Of a stretch of 7,415 bases of DNA, positions 1 through 5,154 are shown piece by piece. A program made the position numbers and the translations under genes. Below the pieces are notes generated by a model. It was not told the origin of the DNA and did no database searches. It saw only the letters and a program-made list of their open reading frames with translations. The stretch's first letter is position 1, and each line of letters starts with the position of its first letter. Source of the stretch: an archaeon (GTDB taxonomy: Archaea; Halobacteriota; Syntropharchaeia; Alkanophagales; Methanospirareceae); assembly GCA_030019325.1 (NCBI GenBank), contig JASEFB010000090.1:1-7415 (forward strand), in the 5' to 3' direction.

Positions 1-2
1 GA

Positions 3-878
3 TTAGAAAGCTGCTTATTCAAATTTGATGGTGAAGCTATAAGACTGACCATAAGAGCGGGTGAATATATTTGGATACCACTGAAGATATTCGATTATCA
101 AAGAGAACAGATCGAGCATTGGAAACAGGGAGAAGCGAGTATAGGAGAGATAACCTTCTCTGATGATCATCTTCTTATACCTTTCAGATATAACATTGAG
201 CCCGAAGAGCCCCAGGCTATTGCCGGGATAGACATGAATGAAGAGAGTGCAGATATTGTCATCGTGAAGGGGAAAGAAGCGAAGAGCATCTCTATCTCTA
301 CAAAGGATATAAAAACGATTAAAGGTGTTTACTTTAGAAAGAGGAGAGAGATACAGAGGTTAAAGAAAGAAAAACCTCGAACTGCTGAGAAATTACAGGC
401 TAAATATTCAAGAAGAGAGAAGAATCGAGCAAATCAGAGACTACATGAAATATCAAAGCTGATAGTGATGTTATTATCGTTAGCAGGTGCAATGATAGTA
501 ATGGAAGACCTGACAAATATCAGAGATAAGATAAAATATCGAAGAAGAATGAACAGGAGACTGCATTCATGGAATTATCGTAAATTACAGTCCTATATCT
601 CATACAAAGCCGCTTTTGCAGGTACTATATCTGTGTATGAGAATCCACAGGATACAAGTAAAAGATGCCCGATATGTGGGTCGTTGAATAACCCGAATGG
701 GCGTGCCTACCATTGCAAAATCTGTGGATTAGAAGCAGATAGACAGATGGTGGGAGGATGGAACATAGCCATAAGATGTGGCGAGTCACCGTTACCGCCG
801 AAAGGCATCTATGAAATGAAGCTGGACTTCAAAGAGATGCAAATCTTTGATATTAATGAATGTATATCAAAGATATAA
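3..878 (+). CDS. tnpB: TnpB-family RuvC-like nuclease (IS200/IS605 OrfB), 5' end outside window
   Basis: The reading frame is open from base 3, so the gene starts left of the window; about 291 codons are visible. TnpB proteins are RNA-guided RuvC nucleases carried by IS200/IS605-type elements. The catalytic triad is visible: Asp in GIDMN (codon 231-233), Glu in MEDL (504-506) and Asp in EADR (738-740). Between the last two lies a four-Cys zinc finger, CPICG followed by CKICG (about 666-728). A basic helical region precedes the Glu, as in the family. The end, GWNIAIR plus a short tail, looks intact, so the visible part shows no decay. The ATG at 234 directly follows the first catalytic Asp and cannot be the true start. 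No TnpA transposase is visible. TnpB is more likely than the related Fanzor or Cas12 proteins, given size and archaeal setting. The family call is firm; activity is inferred. Confidence 0.88.
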   Translation, partial: LESCLFKFDGEAIRLTIRAGEYIWIPLKIFDYQREQIEHWKQGEASIGEITFSDDHLLIPFRYNIEPEEPQAIAGIDMNEESADIVIVKGKEAKSISISTKDIKTIKGVYFRKRREIQRLKKEKPRTAEKLQAKYSRREKNRANQRLHEISKLIVMLLSLAGAMIVMEDLTNIRDKIKYRRRMNRRLHSWNYRKLQSYISYKAAFAGTISVYENPQDTSKRCPICGSLNNPNGRAYHCKICGLEADRQMVGGWNIAIRCGESPLPPKGIYEMKLDFKEMQIFDINECISKI

Positions 879-924
879 CGGAAGAAGGATTAGCATATTC
901 TGTCGTTCCTTTGTTATGGCCCCA

Positions 925-941
925 TGCAGAATATATCTGCA
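925..941. other. Hairpin in tnpB-rpl21e spacer; possible omega-RNA or element right end
   Basis: TGCAGA and TCTGCA form a perfect 6-bp stem around ATATA. The stem can extend by CC (922-923) with GG (942-943) around a bulged A, and an outer pairing TCGTT (903-907) with AACGA (947-951) encloses it. It lies 47 bases after the tnpB stop. In IS200/IS605 elements the guide RNA overlaps the tnpB 3' end and the element's right end, and right ends carry small hairpins. Six-base stems also arise by chance, so this is only a candidate. Confidence 0.3.
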
Positions 942-968
942 GGTACAACGAATACGAGAGGAAGTATC

Positions 969-976
969 TTTAAATA
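969..976 (+). promoter_or_regulatory. TATA box of rpl21e
   Basis: TTTAAATA sits about 40 bases before the rpl21e start codon, which predicts a transcript start near 997-1000 and a leader of about 15-18 bases. GAGGT at 998-1002 could serve as the ribosome site, 12 bases before the ATG. The box is framed by a 5-bp inverted repeat (AGTAT 963-967, ATACT 974-978) that may be incidental. Confidence 0.6.
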
Positions 977-1014
977 CTCCCATTTAATAACTAAGCAGAG
1001 GTAAACGAGAAGAG

Positions 1015-1311
1015 ATGCCACATTCACATGGTAAGAGGAAGAACACAAGGAAGAAGTTGAGTAAGAAGAAGCGGGAACGAGGGTTATCTCCGATAAGCAG
1101 AGCTATCCAAAGCTTTGCAGCCGGGGAAAGGGTGCACATCCATATAGACCCCAGTATTCATAAGGGCATGCCACACCAAAGATTTCACGGCATGACTGGC
1201 GAGGTGAAGGGAGAACGGGGAAGAGCTTATGTCGTGGAGGTATCAGACGGAAAAAGGCAGCGGAAGAAGGAGTTATTTATACGCGCTGAGCATTTGCGCA
1301 TGCAGGGGTGA
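1015..1311 (+). CDS. rpl21e: 50S ribosomal protein L21e
   Basis: This 98-residue protein of the large ribosomal subunit matches the archaeal/eukaryotic L21e family in length and sequence. It has a very basic N-terminus (residues 1-24, rich in K and R), then the family core with GMPHQRFHGMTG (51-62) and GRAYVVEV (69-76), and ends in a conserved AEHLR-type segment. The ATG at 1015 is supported by the TATA box at 969-976 and GAGGT at 998-1002. It appears monocistronic, with T-runs about 55 bases after the stop and then an opposing tRNA gene. In many euryarchaea this gene leads a cluster with rpoF and ksgA; that cluster is absent here. The family call is secure. Confidence 0.97.
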   Translation: MPHSHGKRKNTRKKLSKKKRERGLSPISRAIQSFAAGERVHIHIDPSIHKGMPHQRFHGMTGEVKGERGRAYVVEVSDGKRQRKKELFIRAEHLRMQG

Positions 1312-1357
1312 ACCTTCTCCCCCAGCCAAAACCAACAATAAGTTTCCTTTATCTAAA

Positions 1358-1399
1358 CTAAAAGTTTTTAAAGGGTTTTTGGCGAAAAGGGATTTAATG
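1358..1399. repeat. Short AT-rich element, copy 1 (also near 6309)
   Basis: This stretch holds CTAAAAGTTTTTAAAGGG (1358-1375) and, after a 9-base spacer, AAAAGGGATTTAATG (1385-1399). The same two words in the same order, but with the spacer nearly lost, occur at 6309-6337 directly before cobY. The function is unknown. The AT-rich composition weakens the case, but the order and orientation of both words are kept. Confidence 0.4.
1365..1380 (+). terminator. T-run terminator of rpl21e
   Basis: Two T5 runs (1365-1369 and 1376-1380) follow the rpl21e stop by about 55 bases. Archaeal RNA polymerase terminates at such runs without needing a stem. The same stretch contains the CTAAAAG...TTAAAG sequence also found upstream of cobY. 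Confidence 0.5.
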
Positions 1400-1470
1400 G
1401 GCCCGATGCGATTCGAACGCATGACCTCCGCCTCGTCAAGGCGACGTCATTCCAACTAGACCACGGGCCC
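1398..1470 (-). tRNA. tRNA-Val (anticodon GAC)
   Basis: The minus strand folds as a full tRNA. The acceptor stem GGGCCCG pairs with CGGGCCC. A D-arm with AGTTGG follows. The anticodon stem TCGCC/GGCGG closes the loop TTGACGA, whose anticodon is GAC. The T-arm is ATGCG-TTCGAAT-CGCAT with a perfect stem. The discriminator base is A and no CCA is encoded, so CCA must be added after transcription. There is no intron. It reads GUC and GUU valine codons. A TATA box lies about 27 bases upstream, and T-rich sequence downstream on the minus strand (T4 opposite 1385-1388) could end the transcript. Confidence 0.97.
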
Positions 1471-1491
1471 ATGCATCTGTGGGCATCACCC

Positions 1492-1503
1492 TTTTTATAT
1501 TTT
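1492..1503 (-). promoter_or_regulatory. TATA box of tRNA-Val
   Basis: On the minus strand AAAATATAAAAA is centred about 27 bases upstream of the first tRNA base, the normal archaeal box A distance. Transcription would start at or just before the mature 5' end. Confidence 0.65.
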
Positions 1504-1515
1504 ACCGGAGCGTAT

Positions 1516-1520
1516 AAAAA
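1516..1520 (-). terminator. T5 run after the restored stop codon of the membrane protein gene
   Basis: On the minus strand TTTTT lies one base after the TAA at 1524-1522. It sits where a terminator belongs if the zinc-ribbon tail (1632-1522) is part of the gene, rather than after the premature stop at 1599. Confidence 0.4.
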
Positions 1521-1521
1521 C

Positions 1522-1632
1522 TTACTTTTTGTTCCCGCAGTTTGGGCAGAAACGGGCTAAAATAGGCCGCATCTTGCCACATTCAGGGCAGTTCTCAGCT
1601 AATTTCTTCCCACAATTTTGACAATGAGGCAT
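1522..1632 (-). pseudogene. Out-of-frame zinc-ribbon tail of the upstream membrane protein
   Basis: This 36-codon stretch begins MPHCQNCGKK and carries three CxxC pairs (CQNC, CPEC, CPNC) before a TAA stop. It lies in a different frame from the membrane protein ending at 1599 but overlaps its 3' end. Joined after residue 279 of that protein, its cysteines complete two zinc ribbons with identical spacing: C268/C271/C282/C285 and C293/C296/C307/C310, each CxxC-x10-CxxC. That match shows it is the genuine C-terminus, displaced by a frameshift at the CATAT repeat. Translation as a separate 36-residue zinc protein from its own ATG is possible but less likely. Confidence 0.75.
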
Positions 1633-2471
1633 ATCATATCATATCGTATAGGGAAACCGCACCACGGGCATTTATTCTCCTTCAATCTCGATAGAGAGAT
1701 ACGCTCAAAGCTGAAGAATTGCTTCTTAAGGTACGCTAGCGAGATAGCACAGGCTACCGCTCCGAGGATCGATATACCGATAATATGAACCGCTTTCCAC
1801 ACATTCACGATGATCATGTATGCCAATAGAAGAGACGCAAAAGCCATGAACGCATTCGCATGGATGGTGTATTTGCTTCTCACCTTTTTAGCTTTTAAAT
1901 ACGTGACAATAGCAACTCCCAGTAACGGAAGCACAAAGCCTAACCGTATCGCTAAGACTTTCAATCTGTATATTTGGTAATCGTGCCCGTATTCATCAAA
2001 TGCTAAGTTACGAGCTATTGATACTTCCCCTCTCTTTTGATCCAATCTCCCGTTGATCTCATCGTAAACAGCTTGTACCGCATCGATTCTTAACTGAGCT
2101 TCCTCATACCTTTCTCTCGCCTCTTCATATTCCCTTTCTTTTATCTCGCCTTCCTCTCCTCTATCAAGGATTACCCGGTATTCCTCTCGTTTAAACAGAT
2201 AGGTTTCCTTAGCGCGAAGAAATTCAGCGTTAGCATTTTCAAGGGAATCACGGGCTCCTCTTAGCTCCGTCTCAATGCTCCTCTCCTCAGCCTCCAGTCT
2301 ATAAACTTCATATTTCGTATAGTACGTATCCGGTTGGGGTCTATCAGGAATGTCTCCTAACTCATTAAGGATCTGTACCCCTCCTATCAGAAGGAAGACG
2401 ACCATCGCAGAAGCGAGTATTTTTTCGCCCCTTGTAGCCTCTAATCGCTCAGCTTCTTCATCTTCTGACAT
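1599..2471 (-). CDS. Membrane protein with coiled coil and frameshifted C-terminal zinc ribbon
   Basis: I do not recognise a named family. The 290 residues as read contain an acidic cytoplasmic N-terminus, a membrane helix (about 18-38), a long charged coiled coil (about 52-155, rich in E, R, A and L), three further membrane helices (about 171-192, 203-224, 228-247) and a half zinc ribbon, CPWC (268-271). With the N-terminus inside and four helices, coiled coil outside and zinc ribbon inside is the simplest topology. The last 11 residues (from Ile280) are an out-of-frame tail: a 5-bp tandem repeat shifts the frame. Removing one copy gives a protein of about 314 residues with a complete double zinc ribbon, ending at 1522. 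The gene diverges from trxB across 73 bp. The start ATG at 2471 fits a TATA box at 2505-2512. Function is unknown; a membrane-anchored scaffold or sensor is only a guess. Confidence 0.75.
   Translation of the reverse strand: MSEDEEAERLEATRGEKILASAMVVFLLIGGVQILNELGDIPDRPQPDTYYTKYEVYRLEAEERSIETELRGARDSLENANAEFLRAKETYLFKREEYRVILDRGEEGEIKEREYEEARERYEEAQLRIDAVQAVYDEINGRLDQKRGEVSIARNLAFDEYGHDYQIYRLKVLAIRLGFVLPLLGVAIVTYLKAKKVRSKYTIHANAFMAFASLLLAYMIIVNVWKAVHIIGISILGAVACAISLAYLKKQFFSFERISLSRLKENKCPWCGFPIRYDMICLIVKIVGRN
1630..1644. repeat. Tandem 5-bp repeat (CATAT)x3 causing a frameshift
   Basis: CATAT is repeated three times head to tail (ATATG x3 on the coding minus strand) within the zinc-ribbon codons of the membrane protein gene. 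Two copies would restore the 314-residue frame, three give the present premature stop, and four would create an immediate TGA. Tandem units not divisible by three are classic slippage sites. Confidence 0.85.
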
Positions 2472-2503
2472 AATGTCCCTATGAATGATTTTATTTGAAT
2501 CCG

Positions 2504-2513
2504 ACTATATAAC
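2504..2513. promoter_or_regulatory. TATA-like box usable in both directions (trxB and membrane protein)
   Basis: ACTATATAAC reads CTATATAA on the plus strand and TTATATAG on the minus strand. It is centred about 36 bases from both start codons (2545 for trxB, 2471 for the membrane protein). With transcription starting about 25 bases from a TATA box, both leaders would be about 10-12 bases. It is the best box for both genes, but a separate minus-strand box (CAAATAAAAT, opposite 2489-2498) cannot be excluded. Confidence 0.45.
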
Positions 2514-2526
2514 TGTAATCATTACA
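2514..2526. promoter_or_regulatory. Palindromic operator candidate TGTAAT-C-ATTACA
   Basis: A perfect 6-bp inverted repeat with a one-base centre lies directly beside the shared TATA box, between it and the predicted trxB transcript start. A dimeric regulator bound here could block polymerase at trxB and affect TBP/TFB binding for the divergent gene. Such palindromes also occur by chance, so only its position makes it notable. Confidence 0.35.
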
Positions 2527-2544
2527 AATTAGGGGTTTTCTATA

Positions 2545-3468
2545 ATGAGAAACGAAAAAGATTACGATTTAGTTGTTATTGGAGCCGGTCCTGCGGGGAT
2601 GACCGCGGGAATATTTGGTGCGAGAAGCGGGTTGGAAACGTTAGTAATTGAGAAAGGGATATGTGGTGGATTGTCAAACGAGGCAACGGTGGTCGATAAC
2701 TTTCCTGGATTCAAGAGTATAGGCGGTATGGAACTGGTAGAGAAGATGAAAGAGCAAACGGCTGACTATGTGGAGATCAAAGAGCTGGAAGAGGTTACAA
2801 AGATAGCAATCAGTGGAAAAGAGAAAAAGATGATGCTATCGACGGAAAAGGGCACTTATCTCACCGATGCAGTGGTACTCTGCACGGGAACGAAAAAGAG
2901 GAAGCTCGGCGTTAAAGGAGAAAATGAATTTCTTGGAAGAGGTGTATCGTATTGTGCTACCTGTGATGGGTTCTTCTTCAAAGATAAGTCGGTAATAGTG
3001 GTAGGAGGAGGGGACTCCGCAGTTAGAGGAGCTTTGTATCTGAAAAACCTCGGCTGTGAGGTAACGTTACTCCATCGAAGAGACAAGCTCAGGGCGGAGC
3101 AGTATTTACAAACCAGTCTGGGGAAGGCAGGAGTGTATATTTTGTGGAATTCGGTGGTACAAGAGATAAAGGGAGATAAAGCGGTGAGAAGTGTTGTTCG
3201 CTATGATAAAGAGCGGGATATCGAGGATGAGCTTGCGGTAGACGGTGTGTTTGTATATATCGGCGAGGAGCCAGCCAATGCATTGGCAACGCAAATCGAT
3301 GTGAAGCTTGATAAAGAGGGCTATATACTCACGGATAAACGCCAGAGGACGAACGTTGAGAGGGTATATGCCGCAGGGGACATAACCGGGGGCGTGAAAC
3401 AAATTGTAGTGGCATGTGCAGAAGGCGCTATCGCTGCTACCTCGGCATATGAAGATTTAACGGAGTAA
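2545..3468 (+). CDS. trxB: Thioredoxin reductase-type flavoprotein
   Basis: This 307-residue soluble FAD enzyme has the length of low-molecular-weight thioredoxin reductases, which pass electrons from NAD(P)H through FAD and a cysteine pair to thioredoxin-like proteins. Visible parts are the FAD Rossmann motif GAGPAG (13-18), DNFPGF (51-56), the redox disulfide CATC followed by DG (137-140), the pyridine nucleotide fold GGGDSA (154-159), HRRDKLRA (177-184) and the second FAD motif AAGDITGG (276-283). The HRR...R pattern is the one linked to NADPH preference in this family. Its physiological partner cannot be read from the window, since no thioredoxin gene is adjacent. It heads a run with rnhB 10 bases downstream. 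AGGGG at 2531-2535 is a weak ribosome site. Confidence 0.95.
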   Translation: MRNEKDYDLVVIGAGPAGMTAGIFGARSGLETLVIEKGICGGLSNEATVVDNFPGFKSIGGMELVEKMKEQTADYVEIKELEEVTKIAISGKEKKMMLSTEKGTYLTDAVVLCTGTKKRKLGVKGENEFLGRGVSYCATCDGFFFKDKSVIVVGGGDSAVRGALYLKNLGCEVTLLHRRDKLRAEQYLQTSLGKAGVYILWNSVVQEIKGDKAVRSVVRYDKERDIEDELAVDGVFVYIGEEPANALATQIDVKLDKEGYILTDKRQRTNVERVYAAGDITGGVKQIVVACAEGAIAATSAYEDLTE

Positions 3469-3478
3469 TAGAAGAGAG

Positions 3479-4114
3479 ATGAGAGAGATAGGAATTGACG
3501 AAGCGGGGAGAGGTCCGGTGATCGGGTCAATGTTTGTTGCTGGGATTGTGAATTTTGAGGGGCTGAAAGATCTGGGCGTGAAGGATTCGAAACGATTGAG
3601 TCCTGCGAAGCGAGCCTATCTGGCGGAGCGTCTAGAAGAAGCGACTGAGTTTTACGTCGTGGAGCTGACCGCAAGCGAGATAGATAAGGGGAGAAAGAGG
3701 CATACATTAAATGAAATCACCGTCGAACTTTTTTCAAAAGTGATTAAGCATTTTCGGCCTGATAGGGCTCTTGTAGATGCGGCAGATGTAAACCCCGAGA
3801 GGTTCGCCACTCGTCTTAGATCGAACTGTGAGGCGGAAAGAGCAGGGGCGATCGAAATAATCTCTGAATGTAAAGCAGATGAACGCTACCCTTTGGTCAG
3901 CGCTGCATCAATAATCGCAAAGGTGCACCGAGATAGGTCAATCAGGGAGCTTGAGGCGAAGATAGGAGCAGAGATAGGGAGTGGCTATCCCGCGGACCCA
4001 AAAACCGTTCAATTCCTGAAAGAACTGTTAAAAGAACGAGAAATGGATGACCTTCCGTACTATGTGCGGCAGTCCTGGAAGACAATTGGTTTATATATAC
4101 CTAAGTTAGAATAA
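3479..4114 (+). CDS. rnhB: Ribonuclease HII
   Basis: RNase HII cuts the RNA strand of RNA-DNA hybrids and starts removal of single ribonucleotides from DNA. The 211-residue length and motifs fit the archaeal type. IDEAGRGP near the N-terminus gives catalytic Asp7 and Glu8. DSKRLSP (36-42) follows. VDAADV contains Asp100. KADERYPLVSAASIIAKVHRDR (132-153) contains the fourth acidic residue, Asp134. GSGYPADPKT (167-176) is the usual late motif. All four metal-binding acids are present, so the enzyme should be active. The start is fixed by the closeness of Asp7-Glu8 to the N-terminus. The gene follows trxB by 10 bases (with GAAGAGAG upstream of the ATG) and precedes tfb by 7, indicating co-transcription; its last codons also contain a TATA box for tfb. 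Confidence 0.97.
   Translation: MREIGIDEAGRGPVIGSMFVAGIVNFEGLKDLGVKDSKRLSPAKRAYLAERLEEATEFYVVELTASEIDKGRKRHTLNEITVELFSKVIKHFRPDRALVDAADVNPERFATRLRSNCEAERAGAIEIISECKADERYPLVSAASIIAKVHRDRSIRELEAKIGAEIGSGYPADPKTVQFLKELLKEREMDDLPYYVRQSWKTIGLYIPKLE
4090..4098 (+). promoter_or_regulatory. Internal TATA box for tfb
   Basis: TTTATATAT within the last codons of rnhB is a near-ideal archaeal box A. Its centre is about 28 bases before the tfb ATG, predicting a leaderless or almost leaderless tfb transcript. That fits the lack of a strong ribosome site before tfb. Confidence 0.5.
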
Positions 4115-4121
4115 AGAGAAA

Positions 4122-5075
4122 ATGGTGACCCCTGATACTGATAAGGACAAGGGGAAGCACAAAGGGGGAGAGGGAGATAAAGAGGAAACAGCTTATGGTG
4201 AAGAGATCAAAGAATGTCCTGAATGTGGCTCTAAGAACTTAATAAGAGATTATGGAAAAGCAGAGCTTTTTTGTGCTAATTGTGGCCTGGTAGTTGCTGA
4301 GAATATCGTTGATCTCGGACCTGAGTGGCGTGCCTTTGATTTTGAACAGGTGTCGAGAAGGGCGCGGGTAGGAGCACCCATGACGTACCGAATACACGAT
4401 AAAGGTCTGAGCACCCTGGTCACGTGGTGTCCGACAGGTCAAGGGCAATATAAATTAAAGAAATGGCAGCAGCGGACACATATTGCGAACACAACCGAAA
4501 GGAGCTTCATCTTCGCACTTTCAGAGATAGATCGGATGGCGTGTGCGCTTCGACTGCCGATGAATATCAGGGAGGCGGCGTCCATGTTATACCGGAAAGC
4601 AATGAAGAAACGTTTGATTCGTGGGCGGAGCATAGAAGGTATCGCCACTGCAATCTTATACATTACGTGTAGACAGTACGGGGTGCCTCGAACGCTGGAA
4701 GAGGTCCGGGATATATCAAGAGTTGGGCAGAAGGAAATAAGCCGGGCATATCGCTTTCTTTTACGGGAGCTCGAGTTGAAAGTTTCGCCTGCGTCGCCTA
4801 TCGATTTCGTGCCTCGGTTCTGCTCCTTGCTCAATTTGAGCAGTGAGATACGGTCAAAAGCAATAGAGATAATAAAGCACGCAGCGGAGAATGAGCTGAC
4901 CAACGGGCGGGGACCGATTGGAATAGCTGCCGCGGCTATTTATATCGCGGCAATTTTAGGCGGGGAGCATCGCACGCAAAAGGAAGTATCTGATGTTACT
5001 GGTGTGACCGAGGTTACGATACGGAACCGGTATAAAGAATTATCAGAGCAGTTGGATATAGACGTGCTTTTATAG
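4122..5075 (+). CDS. tfb: Transcription initiation factor B (TFB)
   Basis: TFB bridges TBP-bound TATA DNA and RNA polymerase. The 317 residues show a charged N-terminal extension (1-30), the zinc ribbon CPECG...CANCG (C32, C35, C51, C54), the B-reader/linker region around GAPMTYRIHDKGLST (84-98) and two cyclin-fold repeats (about 120-215 and 222-315). Typical repeat signatures are IRGRSIEGIATAILYITCR (166-184) and GRGPIGIAAAAIYIA (262-276). The ending TEVTIRNRYKEL (296-307) holds the recognition helix that reads the BRE. All zinc ligands are present. The reader/linker (YR for the usual TLT; TWCPTGQGQY at 101-110) departs somewhat from the common sequence as I know it, and the usual neighbour gar1 is absent, so this may be one of several paralogues. 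The gene is 7 bases behind rnhB with its own TATA box. Confidence 0.97.
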   Translation: MVTPDTDKDKGKHKGGEGDKEETAYGEEIKECPECGSKNLIRDYGKAELFCANCGLVVAENIVDLGPEWRAFDFEQVSRRARVGAPMTYRIHDKGLSTLVTWCPTGQGQYKLKKWQQRTHIANTTERSFIFALSEIDRMACALRLPMNIREAASMLYRKAMKKRLIRGRSIEGIATAILYITCRQYGVPRTLEEVRDISRVGQKEISRAYRFLLRELELKVSPASPIDFVPRFCSLLNLSSEIRSKAIEIIKHAAENELTNGRGPIGIAAAAIYIAAILGGEHRTQKEVSDVTGVTEVTIRNRYKELSEQLDIDVLL

Positions 5076-5154
5076 CGGTTTAGCGGATTGGTGGTTTGGA
5101 ATTTATTTTAGTCTTTCGGCTCTAACCCGCTAATCCATTAAGCCTCTAAACCGC
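5075..5154. terminator. Hairpin between convergent tfb and DUF99 genes
   Basis: GCGGTTTAG (5075-5083) pairs perfectly with CTAAACCGC (5146-5154), with an inner pairing GGATT (5085-5089) with AATCC (5132-5136). Each outer arm contacts the stop codon of one gene, so the fold is nearly symmetric about the junction. T-rich sequence in the loop (TTTATTTTAG, 5102-5111) could stop plus-strand transcripts. Role as a bidirectional terminator is inferred. Confidence 0.5.

Noticed and set aside
1229..1459. Open frame overlapping rpl21e and running into the tRNA
   Set aside because: It starts inside rpl21e in another frame and ends within a clear tRNA-Val gene; no protein features.
1599..1660. Programmed ribosomal frameshifting at the zinc-ribbon junction
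   Set aside because: There is no slippery heptamer or downstream pseudoknot; the tandem repeat explains the shift more simply at the DNA level.
3089..3707. Long open frames on the minus strand opposite trxB and rnhB
   Set aside because: They lie wholly within well-supported genes, have no recognisable domains, and are rich in residues typical of antisense frames.
4439..4903. 154-codon minus-strand frame opposite tfb
   Set aside because: It is the antisense shadow of the conserved TFB cyclin repeats.
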